From: Hirundichthys speculiger
Lineage: Eukaryota; Chordata; Actinopteri; Beloniformes; Exocoetidae
DNA: 64,000 bases
NCBI GenBank assembly: GCA_018398805.1
Contig: JAGFBZ010000940.1
Span: 1,066,001-1,130,000 of the forward strand
Direction: 5' to 3'
Shown: positions 46,380-57,650 of the stretch, piece by piece
Numbering within the stretch: position 1 is the stretch's first letter
Layout of the letters: each line of letters opens with the position of its first letter
Notes under the pieces: generated by a model
What the model was told of the DNA's origin: nothing
The model's input: the letters and a program-made list of their open reading frames with translations, nothing else
Database searches by the model: none
Program-made: the position numbers and the translations under genes

Positions 46380-49250
46380 ACAAAAAAAAAAAGCAATAGA
46401 AAAGTTTATCTTCAAATTCTATTTGCTACTGAGTTGAAACCCAGGTACTGGCTTCTTTTTTTTTTTTTTTTTTCAGGGCTTTCTAAAATTCCTCCACATG
46501 CTTTGCTATGATTTCTGCTCATGACAGTCCAGAAAAAGATGAGTTTGTTTGGTAGAGCATCCATGACCTTCCTCTGACGTTAACTCAGCTCATCTATGAG
46601 GAGTACTCAGTGTCCAGTAGATGACATCATGAGGGTTATCTTCAAGGCTCCTCCAGTGCTACAGAGGATGTTAATATAACCGTTTTCACACAGTGCGCAG
46701 GATTGTCCACGATGACTAAACTGATGATCAAAATCGCAGGGATTTCTAATGAAATATCTGCTTTTATTTGACACTGTCAGTAAAGAACGATGGGACAATA
46801 AAAAGCTTGACTACAGCCGTTGGTCAGACCATTGTTGAACGATAAAAGCATTGGAAGATTTCTTTCTGGTTTGTTAGATCCTGTAAAATGATTGGTTATA
46901 TATTTTTTTTTAGCTCATGTAGTTTTTAAGTTTGCACACTGGCATAATGTGCATTTTCAATAAGCTGCCGTGAGATTGTGTTGATCTGTACGCTCCATCT
47001 TTCTGTGGAAGTTTACCTGGGAGCAAACACACTGGAACTGGGAGGCTTGTTGGTCTCCAGCCTTCTCCAGCTGTGTTTATTTCCTGGCTGGCAGCTCAAG
47101 GACGGTGGCGGTGGTTCATGTTAGTCATGGCCTGGCTTCTTCAGACCAGCCGCAGAGAATTACTTTAGGCCCAGGTTCAGTCCGGATTCTGAGACCTGAT
47201 GGGTGCTCAGTACCTGAGCCAGATATCAAGCCTTTTAGCCATAAATTCACTAAACTAAGACGCTATTTAGCTATTTGCTTGTCTGTGTACATTCCCTCCA
47301 AAAGTATAGGCATGTGTGAAATTGTCATTAAAGCTGGAAGCTAAAAGAATAATAACAAAAGACACAAATGTGCAATGGACATTGTTAATTAAATCAGTGG
47401 AAGTGTTTGATTGGTTTTTATTGGCTATTTAAATGTGGGATTTTCTCATGACTGCTGGTTTCTCCAAGCCATGGAAGAACAGAGTTGGTTTGGCAAGAGC
47501 CAGTCAAACAGCTCAACAGGAAAGGTGAGGAGGTCTCCCCAGTAAATGTACAAAACGAACCAACAACGGGACAGCTTTCAGTGTGAAACTGGCACTCACA
47601 GTTCTTTCGTGCAGGACATGCGCGCACACACATGCACAGACTAATGCATGTCCAAGGGAAGTGGGGGGGAAAGAGTGAGTTGGCATGAATCTGTGCCCTG
47701 AGCCCCTAGTTTCATGCTTCAGCTGCAGGACAGATAAGAGCTCTAAGATCTTGGAAAACATAGATGACTGCAACACGGCAGCAGCGGCAAACAGTAAACT
47801 ATTTCACATGAAGGATCACTTTCTCAGGTTTGTTACACTTTACACACTAAACAAACTACACCCTCCTTCCCTTCTAAGGTTTTACTTATCAGGGCAGATC
47901 AAAAGTCAGCTGCTCCTCACCAGGTCTTAATTTGAGGTATATATAACCTCAGCTGAACAGCAAGACCTGGGTTATTACAAAGTCTCCTTATTTATTTAGC
48001 AAAAACTAACCATAAACGCAGAATCAGTGTGTTGGATCCACACTGCTTCAATGGAAATTAAGATGGCTACTAGAACATTTGACTAACTGATCATCAGAAA
48101 GTAAGATCAACTATTCAAAAGCACTTTTGATCAGCAGAAAAAAAAACAATTTGGCCAAAGTTTTGTCAGTTTGCTAAGAACCAAGAACTAAAATCTTCAC
48201 TCAATTCAGGACAGCAGAAGACTGTAAAATACGATGATGATCTCAGTGGTGCAACAGATTTTCTAGCATCTCATTTAAATTAATGTAGATAATCATGTTT
48301 TTTTATAATATTATATATATATATGCTAAGTACACAAACAGTAAAAAGCAGACTTAAAAAATGATTGTTAAAAATGCAATCTTTAGTGCTGTGAAGTAAT
48401 TCCTTTTTTACCACTCGATCTTTTTTTTTTTTCCAAATTGAGAAATCGTCTGCATGAGTATCTTACTTAATCTTTGCTTTTCCTTTTGAAAGTGTAGGAT
48501 AAGTGCAAAAATGTGTTTTGATGTTTGTCAGATTTGTCCATGTGGGCACCTGTGGGTCTCCAGTTGATGCTCCTGCTGCTGGCAGAGAGAAAGCGCGGCA
48601 GCATCAGATAACGAAGGTGCTGGACCGTGCATGGTCACGCACAGGTGAGGAGAGTGTGTATCCCAAGTGTATTGTAGCATGACAGGAGCATAGCAGCACT
48701 GCAGATGAACCAGATAAGAGGATTATTAGTTTATAAAACATCTCACCTGCACGACTGGGCCGGCATCGGGACGAGACCTCAGCGGCCTGCAGTCGGAGCG
48801 CTGTGGGTACCGTGATGGATGGCGGCCGTGCAACTAATCTGCTCTCAGCACATCATCACAGACGACTCTTCACATCTCCTCGGGTATCTGAGCTGTTCCC
48901 ATGTTTGACATAGTTATGTCAGTGGTTGATACCATACGTGTCTGCATACAGTACAAACACTGATTAATCATTTCTACTTTCCATTTTAAAGGGTGACGAG
49001 GACACAACAACAACTCAACACCGTCTTGCTCTAAGAACAAATGAGAATCCTGCATCTGTTTCAGAAGCTGATTTATAAAATTCTGGAGTTTAATGCTAAA
49101 CTCTAACGCTGATGAACGCTGTGAGGTAGTTTCATCATCTGAGTGTGCTGACTTTGAGTTAAGAGTATAGATAATAAAGAACATTTAAAAAAAGACAATT
49201 TTATAATTACACAACAATATAACCATTATAATCCAGTCTGGTTAGACATA
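46380..49250. other. Gene-poor interval
   Basis: No supported gene. Poly-T near 46457-46473 and 48421-48432, and a TATATATA run near 48313-48323, are the only simple features. Short frames elsewhere look incidental. Confidence 0.45.
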
Positions 49251-49277
49251 TGAGACCATGTGGAGCCAGATGTTTTA

Positions 49278-49318
49278 ATAATAATAATAATTATTATTAT
49301 ATATATATGTATATATGG
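49278..49318. repeat. (TAA/TTA)n and (TA)n simple repeat at the L2 5' border
   Basis: TAATAATAATAATTATTATT followed by TATATATATG. It directly precedes the truncated 5' end of the L2 copy. Confidence 0.85.
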
Positions 49319-49319
49319 C

Positions 49320-51330
49320 ATTAAAACAGGAAATGAAATGTGTCATTACAGTAGATGCCTTTCTGAAGATGCTGTGAATAATTTTAAGGAGGTCATTCTC
49401 TCTCATCTCCCTATGGTGGAATATGATAGAATAGCTGAGGGCAACGACCTGAATTTTACTCCGGCAGATATTGATTACCTTGTTAACAATACTGCCGATA
49501 TTTTACATTCAGCCCTGGATGTGGTCGCTCCTCTGAGGAAGAGGGTTTCTTATCTAAGCAGCTCAGCTCCCTGGTATAATTCACATATTCACATGCTGAA
49601 GCAGAATGCACGTAAAATGGAAAGGAGGTGGTACTCCTGTAAATCTGTGGACTCCCATCGTGCCTGGAAAGATAGTTTACAAAAGAGCCCTACGCAGAGC
49701 TAGAACATCTTATTATTCTTCGTTAATAGAAGAGAACAAACATAACCCACGTTTTCTGTTCAGCACTGTAGCCAGGCTGACAAAGAGTCACAACTCTGTT
49801 GGTCCATGAATTCCTGCTACTCTCAGTAGTGAAGACTTTATGAGCTTTTTTAGCGGGAAAATAATCAAAATTAGAGATGAGATTAGCCAGGCCCAACTGT
49901 CGACAGCTGTGGACGTCCCTGCAGCTTCATGGATTTCTTCTGTTTTTGATTTGACTCTGGACTGTTTTTCTCCTGTGGGCCTCTCTGAGTTGACCTCAAC
50001 TATCAGTAAAGCTAAACCACCTACATGCCTGTTGGATCCCATCCCAACTCAGCTGCTCAAAGATGTTATGTCCTCTATTGGTATATCAATTTTGGATCAG
50101 ATTAACCTATCTCTACAATTAGGATATGTGCCACAGGTTTTTAAAGTTGCAGTCATTAAACCTTTGCTCAAGAAACCATCCCTTGACCCGGACATCTTGG
50201 CAAACTATAGACCAATATCCAACCTTCCATTTATCTCTAAAATTCTGGAAAAATAGTTGCTAGCGAGTTAGGAGAACACCTGCATAGAAATGATCTATTT
50301 GAGGTCCTTCAGTCAGGGTTTAGAACTCATCATAGCAACTCATCATGCACTGATTAGAGTCTCCAATTACCTCCTCATGGCCTCAGACAATGGATTAGTA
50401 TCTGTCCTTGTTCTGCTGGACCTCAGTGCTGCTTTTGATACTGTTGATCATGGGCTTTTGCTGCATAGATTAAAGCACACTGTTGGAATTAAAGGGACAG
50501 CATTAGGCTGGTTTAAGTCATACCTATCTGACAGGTTCCAGTTCGTCCATGTTAATGACGTTTCCTCTACACGGACTAGGGTCTGCTATGGCGTCCCACA
50601 GGGTTCAGTTCTGGGACCAATCCTTTTCACTTTATACATGTTGCCCTTGGAAAATTATCCAGAGCCATGGCATAAACTTTCATTGCTACGCCGATGATAC
50701 GCAGCTGTACTTATCTATGAAACCAGAGGAAACAAAACCGTTGGCTAAACTTCAAGTGTGTCTTAATGACATTAAGTCCTGGATGTCCTCTAACTTTTTT
50801 TTTCTAAACTCGGATAAAACAGAGGTTATTGTCTTTGGTCCCAAACACCTGAGGAATGGATTAACTGGATTTACGCTGGCTTCCAGCACAGCTGTGAAAA
50901 ACCTTGGAGTCATTTATGATCAGGATATGTCATTTAAGCAGCATATTAATCAGGTTTGCAAGACTGCCTTTTTTCATCTCCGAAATATTGCTAAGATTAG
51001 GAGCATCCTCTCCCAGGGTGATGCTGGAAAATTAATCCACGCGTTTGTCAGTTCTAGACTGGATTATTGTAATGCGTTGTTAGCAGGATGTCCGAAAAGC
51101 TCGCTGAATAGCCTCCAATTGATCCAGAACGCAGCAGTGAGGGTGCTGACAGGAATCCGCAAGCGAGATCACATCTCTCCCATGTTAGCCTCCCTCCATT
51201 GGCTTCCCGTGAAATTTCGAATTGAGTTTAAAATTCTGCTTCTCGCATATAAGGCCCTTAATGGCCTAGCTCCGTGCTATTTACAAGACTTGATAGCATG
51301 TTATGCTCCTAATAGAGCTCTCCGCTCTCA
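49320..51330 (+). mobile_element. L2-clade LINE, RT-ORF segment (left of the Harbinger insertion)
   Basis: A 5'-truncated non-LTR element lacking its endonuclease. Blocks in order: FKEVILSHLPMVEYD and VDVVAPLRKR-like pre-RT sequence (49380-49560), [13 protein letters not shown] (49560-49600), KPLLKKPSLDPDILANYRPI (50158-50215), LDLSAAFDTVDHG (RT motif A, 50425-50460), GVPQGSVLGPILFTLYMLPL (motif B, 50590-50650), YADD (50687-50698), LNSDKTEVIVFGPK, SRLDYCNALLAGCP (51055-51090) and SLHWLPVKFRIEFKILLLAY (51195-51250). There is a stop at 50254-50256 and at least two frameshifts near 50300 and 50670, so it cannot move. It continues at 52610. Confidence 0.93.
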
Positions 51331-51676
51331 GGGCCTGATTTACTTAAGGTTTGCGTGCGTAAAAACGCGTGCAAACTAGACATCACCCGCAAACCAATAT
51401 GCAAGCTGATCTACTAACAGCGTGCAAAGAGGACTGCGCCTCTCAAATTAGCAAAATAGCACACGCTGTTCATTTAGTACTTTTGCCCTGATGAATAATC
51501 AATATGGGGCGTACCCGCCAGAAAGCGCTAAATACTGGGAGGGGAAAATGCAAATAGGTTCATTTACCACACGCAATGAGATTTACCAACCCTGAAAGTA
51601 ATTGCGGGGATTGTGATTCCGTCTGTATTTAATACGTTCGAAAGGAAGGTGCTAATCTGCCCAGCATTACGCACCG

Positions 51677-51903
51677 ATGGCTGCTGTTATTGTGGCAAGG
51701 AGGCGACATCGCCAAAATCAATGAATACGCAGAGAGAGAGTCTTTCGGACTCGTGTAAATTTGTTTGGAATGAATGAAAACCAGATAGTTGAAACATATC
51801 GACTATCTAGCGATTCCATCTTGGAGCTGTTGAATTAGTTAAGGGCTGATTTGGAGCCGGTCACAAGCACATGCAAAAGGAGAAATATTTTATTTGAATG
51901 TTA
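51677..51903 (+). pseudogene. Harbinger transposase N-terminal remnant
   Basis: From ATG 51677 the frame reads MAAVIVARRRHR, stop, then RRERVFRTRVNLFGMNENQI, VETYRLSSDSILELLN, stop, LRADLEPVTSTCKR. This is the layout of the N-terminus of HARBI1-type transposases (R-x-F-R-x-R, then Y-R-hydrophobic-x-S and I-L-x-L). Two in-frame stops are present. Everything after about 75 codons, including the DDE catalytic domain, is missing. Confidence 0.7.
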
Positions 51904-52038
51904 AATCGATTATTATTTAGCAAAAGGTTGCCACAGGAGGCACATTCATTTTGTTATTTGTGATAATAAATAAATCACGTGTTTTCATGGAGAAGAAAGT
52001 GTTTCTTATTGTGCGCCTACCTTGTTCTGCAGTTGGCT

Positions 52039-52431
52039 CTAGCGTGTCATACCCCGTATCCCACTTATCTGCTCCTCGCAGAAGGTGAGCTGCACCTGCT
52101 GCTCAATGCTGGTTAGAGGCATCTCTTCCGCAGGCCCTCCACCTGTCTTGTTTGCCGAAGTTTTATTAAAGGCCACTTTTTCTTTAGTTCTTCGCCTTAT
52201 ATCTTGCCACCTTCTTTTAACCTCATCTGCCGTTCTTTTTGTCTTACCAACTGCATTTATTCTATCGCAGATTTTCTCCCGTATTGCGTTTCTTTTGGTA
52301 ATGTTTAAATTTCTTTTGCTGTAGTTCATGAATGTGTTTATTTGCCTCTTCCACTAATATCTCTAACTCCAACTCGTCAAATTTCATTTTGCGCTTGCGT
52401 CTATCCTGCTTTCCATCCAGACTCTCCATGG
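52039..52431 (-). pseudogene. Harbinger SANT/Myb-like protein remnant
   Basis: On the minus strand the frame starting at 52431 (MESLDGKQDRRKRK, then FDELELEILVEEANKHIHEL) is continued in another frame from about 52325 (SKRNLNITKRNAIREKICDR, then RTADEVKRRWQDIRRRTKEK and GGGPAEEMPLTSIE). Together they give a SANT/Myb-like domain of the type that partners Harbinger transposases (related to NAIF1 and MSANTD proteins), split by one frameshift at about 52325. The final part towards 52039 is open. It is probably non-functional. Confidence 0.75.
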
Positions 52432-52606
52432 CGCAAACCGTAAGACACGCAACACCTCATTTAAATACTGCGGTTTGCACCCGTTATCAATTGCGCGAGC
52501 ATTCTTAGTTGATCACCCGCAAAACACACAACAACAGCACGCGCAAACTTTTTCAGTGCACATGCAATTTGGTACTCTTTATTTAGGATCTTAGTAAATC
52601 AGGCCC

Positions 52607-53265
52607 TCAGAGTGCAGGATTACTCGTCGTTCCTAGAATATCTAAAAGTAGATTTGGAGGTCGGGCCTTCTGCTACCCAATACCTTTATTCTGGAACCAG
52701 CTACCAGTTTGGCTTCAGGAGGCTGACACCACCTCCATCTTTAAAACTAAACTGAAAACATTTCTGTTCAGTAAAGCCTACAGTTAGTCTAAACTATAGT
52801 GTGTAGGAGCTAATAGTTATAGCCATAGTTGTAGGAGCTCAGACTAGAGTAGCTCGTCTTAATCACAGCTTCGTCATAGTTATGCTGCTATAGGCCTACG
52901 CTGCAGGGGCACAACATGATCTGCCGAGTGGTGTCTCCACTGCTTTTCCTCCTTTTCCTTCCCTTTCCTCCTCCCTTCCTCCTTCTCCAGCTCATTCACA
53001 ATTACTTGGGAGGACCTTGTTACTGTAACTGTGCTCCATATTCTTTACTTTCCTGTGGTTTGTTGTGCTGCTTTTGCCCCCCTTTTTCTTTGTGTATTTG
53101 CAGGCCAGAGTTTCCTGGGTTTCATGCTGACTTGCAGTTCCATCCTCTGTCCATCCCGGGGTTCTCCTCCACTTGTGTTTGGGTGCTGACGTGTGGTGAT
53201 CGGCGACCTGGTCCTCTGGCCATCTCATCCCAGTGCTGCTACCTCCATCTGTTTATGTTTATATG
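52607..53265 (+). mobile_element. L2-clade LINE, end of RT ORF and 3' UTR (between the two insertions)
   Basis: Continues the ORF after the Harbinger element (AGLLVVPRISKSR-like, WNQLPVWLQEADTTSIFKTK near 52690-52745, ending KAYS-stop at about 52785). It then enters the 3' UTR with the CT-rich tract and GGCGACCTGGTCCTCTGG, up to the hAT insertion. The last 8 bases, TTTATATG (53258-53265), are one copy of the hAT target duplication. Confidence 0.88.
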
Positions 53266-53774
53266 CATGGTTCGAATTACGGGGGAGCTAAGGGGAGCTC
53301 GGCTCCCCCGAGAGGGACATGAGCTCCCCTGAGAGCCTGCCCTGAGACATTCAGGGGGAGCTCTAAAGAATTGTCCACTTTTAAGATATATTTTATTTTC
53401 TCTACATTGAGGTTCCTGAAATAAAGAGAATAAACATGTCATGGCTGTGTGTGTTTATGTGCAATTAAATGTTCAATATTTCTAAACATTTGCCTCAACT
53501 ATTTAACATGATTCCTGTTATAACCGTGGCGACGCTGGAGGAGAATTGTTTGATTTACGTAGCCGCACATGAACTCCTCATTAGTGAATGGGTGGACTGG
53601 GGGATTTTTGGTGGTATACTGTATTTGAAATTGAAGGAATGAACGCGGATGATATTTGGCTTATCCTCAAATTATATTGAAAATGTCCAAACGGAAACAG
53701 CCAGGTCTCGGACAGTTTGGATTTTTGAAGTAAACGAAGACAACAACAGCCATGGTTAGTACTGACAACAGTGC

Positions 53775-53890
53775 AAGTAAGTAAGTAAGTAAGTTTATTT
53801 GTTCAGGGACAATGCACATTGATGAACATTTCTGTAAATGTGCCAGTTCATAGCTGATTAGCTAATTTGCAACTGTAGTCCCTGGGCAGG
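53775..53890 (-). repeat. Dispersed repeat with an AAGT-repeat border
   Basis: Begins with (AAGT)n, then TTTATTTGTTCAGGGACAAT and ends GTAGTCCCTGGGCAGG. It looks like the 3' end of a retroposon in reverse orientation; family not named. Confidence 0.45.
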
Positions 53891-53924
53891 ATGTTAATTG
53901 CCAGTGAAAGAAATTCCAAGTGAG

Positions 53925-54115
53925 AGGAATGATCAATTAACCTAACATACATGTCTTTTGGACTGTGGGAGGAAACCGGAGTACCCGGAGGAAACCCACG
54001 CAAGCACGGGGAGAACATGCAAACTCCCACACAGAAAGGCCCCTGCCGAGGTTCGAACCAGGAACCTTCTAGCTGTGAGGCAACAGTGCTAACCACTAAG
54101 CCACCGTGCTGCCAG
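53925..54115 (-). repeat. tRNA-like dispersed repeat, inverted copy
   Basis: On the minus strand: GGCAGCACGGTGGCTTAGTG, GTTAGCACTGTTGCCTCACA, the B-box-like GGTTCGAACCT, then TTCTCCCCGTGCTTGCGTGG and CCTCCCACAGTCCAAAAGAC. It is the same family as 39364-39685 and better preserved in the tRNA-like head. Confidence 0.75.
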
Positions 54116-54239
54116 TGGACCGACTACTTCAGCTAGTGGTCGGTCTGGCTTTGGTCCGATTTATCAGACTGTATTTTTATGATTTATGTTCCCAAACTAA
54201 GACACTGGTATTGTTTTATTGAAAATCACTTGAAATCAT

Positions 54240-54318
54240 TGGGTTTCTGTAAAGCGCCGAGAGACAACTGACATTGTAACAGACGCTATACAAATAAAGT
54301 TGAATTGAACTGAATATC
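54240..54318 (+). repeat. L2 LINE 3' tail inside the hAT element
   Basis: GTAAAGCGCCGAGAGACAAC, ATTGTAACAGACGCTATACA, then AATAAAGTTGAATTGAACTG. Only the last 80 bp of L2 are present. Confidence 0.85.
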
Positions 54319-55375
54319 GGAGCTTGTTTCAGCACCATGCATAGCGCTGCTGGATGTGTGTGGGTTGTTTACTGAAATAACTGCCCTTAATAAGAACACA
54401 AACTTTTTTACTGTTGTTGAATGAGTTTTAGTCAATGTGCTTGACTGTGGTTCTTAATTATGTTTTAAATGCTTCATTGAAATGTTTTAAAGATGAATTT
54501 CTATTTTTACTCGAGACAGACAATAAATTATCTATCATTTTGGCGAGTGTTGTTTTGCCTTTTGTGACACATACCATATTGTCATTTGTCAGGATTGTGC
54601 GGACTGGATCTTGGAAAATAGCAGAAAAAGGCCCTGAATGTTTCAAAGTTGTGGGGAAATGTCTCTGGTGGCCCACTTCCTTTGAGTTAATGCAATTCTG
54701 ACATAAAGGTGATAATAACCAAAGACATGGAGAGATGTCTTTTGGCCAGATGTACCTGTTTCAGATTATTTTATGATGGCTGCAGCCCTAATATGTTTGA
54801 CAGACGCACTTGTTTTCCTGTTAAATAAACTACATTTCGCTTTTGAAATGTAGTTTATCGAACTAGTTATTGTGTTTAATATATGTATATCTGTGTAATA
54901 AATTCATATTAGACAGTAACGTTTAAAATGTAGTTACTTACCTGGGATACTTGAGAGGGTAGAAGTGGATGAAATAGTCAGAAAGGTCTAAATAGCCTAA
55001 AGTTTTGTGCCAAGATGAAGAAATCAAAACTATGAAAAGAAAATGTTATGACATTCTTTTTTTTAATTTAATAATTTCTTATATTTATATGCGGTCTTAT
55101 ATTTGGGCAACTGTTTACTTTTTCAATTATTAAACAAAATGCATTTGTTTCAGAATAAGAAATCAAACTTTGTGGTGTTTTTATTTTCTTTGCTATAAAA
55201 GTAAATTAAGTCCTTGCAGCAGGAAAGACAGCATCTGCTTTCCTGAGCTGACAGACAGTTTGAATGTGTTATTGGCGGCACTCTGATAGTGATATGCACA
55301 TGTGCACATGGGAAAGTCATGATGCACACTGTAAAATAGGGCTCCCCCAAGGGTCACTGTGTAATTCGAACCCTG

Positions 55376-55775
55376 TTTATATGGTCATTGTATTTAGTCA
55401 TTTGTGTGCTCTCCTCGCTCTGTCCTCCATCCTCTCTTTGTCCTCTGTCCTCTCTCTGTCCTGTCTCCCCTCTTTTCTTTCTTTACCCGGCTGGTCTTCA
55501 GCAGGAAGGTCCCCCATATGATCCAGGTCCTGCTCAAGGTTTCTTCCTCTTAAAGTGGAGTTTTTCCTTGCTACTGTTTGACTTAAAGGTTTTTTCTCCC
55601 TATGTTGGAATTTTTTACTTGCCATTATCACTGATTGGATTTAATAATATAATTTTAGTTAATGATATTTGCTTGGGGGTCATGCTCTGGGTCTCAGTAA
55701 AGCGCCTAGAGACAATTGTCATTGGAACAGACGCTATACAAATAAAAGTGAATTGAAGTGAATTGAATGATTTAA
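55376..55775 (+). mobile_element. L2-clade LINE, 3' terminal part (after the hAT insertion)
   Basis: Starts with the second TTTATATG copy and continues the L2 3' UTR (GTCATTGTATTTAGTCATTT, the CTCTGTCCTC tract, CCTGCTCAAGGTTTCTTCC, TTAATGATATTTGC) to the poly(A)-like ACAAATAAAAGTGAATTGAA with short AATTGAAGTG terminal repeats, ending near 55770. Confidence 0.9.
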
Positions 55776-55779
55776 TCTG

Positions 55780-57470
55780 CAACACAATAATATGCAAATA
55801 TATTCATATGTTAGTTTCTTAATTAAAAATGCAAAGCAGCCCTTATGGTGATTTTTCTGTGATTAGGAAGAAAAAAAAGAAAAAACTTCTTGTAGGAGTC
55901 AGAGAAGGGGGGGGGTTGGTGTTACTTGATGTTATGAAAGTAAACTGTGTCTGTATTTAAGAAGTGAACATCATTGAGATCAATCAATAGTTTGTGGAGA
56001 CCGTTTAGAAGTGCTGAGTTTGGCAACAATCTGTGGCTATTTAGTTTGACTTGACTAACATGCTTCTGTTTGAGCTCTAATATCTACTTGATTATACGCA
56101 TATTGATGAGATGGAGTGAAATCATTACATGGAACTAAGAGATATTTGTAGCTATCCCCTAGTGACCGAGAAGCCCTAAGGTTGTTTTATCTCCAGAAGG
56201 TAACAAGAGAAAATACCTTTCTATAGGCCACAGCCTGTACGGGTTTGAACACACTAATCATTAACTACTAACCACTGTAAACTGCCACAAACAAACAAGA
56301 ATTGCTTGTTCTTCCGCCACTTTGACAGTAACTAATTTTCTTAGATTGTGTTGTCTTGTCGACATTTGTGATCTCAAGAAGACAAGATCTACTTTGATGT
56401 TGTCCTGAATTTTGTATCTGCATGCAACGACCATGCTCACCTCCTCATGAACTCCAACAGCGAGCTGAAATCTTTACATCATGTTTGGACTAATTTTAGT
56501 TACACAATACAGGAGATGGCATACAATTTAAAAAAAAGCATGTAAAAAAACATAAATTACATTAAATATATAAAACAATAATAAGGGTATAAAAGTGTTC
56601 TTGTCTCTGTAACTTGGTTGGAAAATATCCATAAAACTGTCTCTTTTAATTATATTTTACTGTCTAGCTGTCTATTAAATCTAACAGTTTCCACACATTC
56701 ATGCAGTTGCAACAAATGAGGAAAGAAGTTGACCGCTTCTACCTCTCATCAATAGTCCTTGATCATAATCTAATACTTGTGTTTGGTCTTATTCTTCAGC
56801 ATGATTTTAAAAATTATTTCAAATAAATGTCTCATGTCTTTCAGCTTTTATATCACAATGTTTTTTTTTTGTTGTAAATATTGAGTGATATAAAGGTAGA
56901 AAAGCACTACATTGCCAGGTTCAGACATGTGTTCACTGCTAAACATCAAATATCATCTAACTTATGCAAAAGTGTTTAACCAGGTTTATCAAAATTTCCA
57001 ACAACATCCGAATTCAACATCTGTATCCCAAACAAAGACATCTGACATCTTATTTTTCTGTGTTCATAAATTCAGATATGCATCTGTAAAAGAAAAAAAC
57101 ATTAAAACTTTTGACTTTTTTAAAATCTTAAGATCACAGAGCTGGCAGATGCGCTGTCAGCAGGCATCACTTTGTGGTGCATTCAAAGAAACTTTGACAT
57201 ATTATTATTGTTACACAGAAGAAACATAACTGGTGATATTGAATTTTCAAGCGCATTTGAATATAGCACATTATGGATGATTAGGATTTTATTCATTAAA
57301 TCAACAAGAAACTAAAGAAAAAAATACTGAAAGCATAATAGATACATTACCTGAGCAGGTTGGAGCAGATTGGTGACCTCAATTTCAGCCTGTTGTGTGT
57401 GTATGTGTGTGTGTGACAACATTTGATTTGGTTAGTAAAGAAACAAATTTGAGTAAAGTGAAGTGAAGTT
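55780..57470. other. Gene-free interval
   Basis: AT-rich sequence with a G9 run near 55906. No exon or repeat supported. Confidence 0.45.
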
Positions 57471-57474
57471 ACAT

Positions 57475-57650
57475 CCACTGGGCTACTGCACAGCTCAGTG
57501 GTATAAGCACAGAGGCTGCAGTCGTCCTGCAGTGGTTGCAGGTTCAACACCCAGCTTGCAACCCTTTGCTGTGTGTCTACCCTGATTTCCTTTCCCCTTC
57601 TCACTATAAATCAAAAAAGGCCACTAGTGCCATTAAAAAAAAAAAAAGAT
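57475..57650 (+). repeat. tRNA-type SINE, most complete copy
   Basis: Head GGCTACTGCACAGCTCAGTG with an A-box-like GCTCAGTGGTATAAGCAC and a B-box GGTTCAACACC at 57541-57551, then TTTGCTGTGTGTCTACCCTG, a pyrimidine tract, AAAAAAGGCCACTAGTGCC and poly-A. This is the full layout (Pol III promoter, body, A-tail) of a tRNA-derived fish SINE. Confidence 0.8.

Larger units (their letters stand above)
51331..52606. mobile_element. Internally deleted PIF/Harbinger-type element inserted in L2
   Basis: Terminal inverted repeats GGGCCTGATTTACT (14 of 14) lie at both ends, with TCA at 51328-51330 and 52607-52609. Removing the element and one TCA restores the L2 sequence (CTCTCAGAGTGCAGG; the other copy has CTCTCAAAGTGTAGG near 33833). 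At 1276 bp it holds remnants of both Harbinger genes in convergent orientation: the transposase N-terminus on the plus strand and a SANT/Myb-like protein on the minus strand. The catalytic domain is gone. Confidence 0.88.
53266..55375. mobile_element. hAT element nested in the L2 3' UTR
   Basis: Ends CATGGTTCGAATTAC and GTAATTCGAACCCTG (14 of 15 positions inverted), flanked by exact 8-bp duplications TTTATATG (53258-53265 and 55376-55383). The left subterminal region has GGGGGAGCT/AGCTCCCC palindromes, echoed by GGGCTCCCCCAAGG at the right. It is 2110 bp with no readable hAT transposase. Inside are a dispersed repeat (53770-53890), an inverted tRNA-like repeat (53925-54115) and an L2 tail (54240-54318). 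Confidence 0.93.

Noticed and set aside
52916..53332. 138-codon plus frame with Cys-rich segment
   Set aside because: It spans the L2 3' UTR and runs into the hAT end; not a protein gene.
56912..57229. 105-codon plus frame upstream of the HIPK-like gene
   Set aside because: No splice signals, low complexity at the end and no recognisable domain; considered as a 5' exon but it does not join the kinase frame convincingly.
57475..57560. Functional tRNA gene
   Set aside because: The A- and B-box-like signals belong to a SINE head; the cloverleaf is not complete and the body and tail match other SINE copies.
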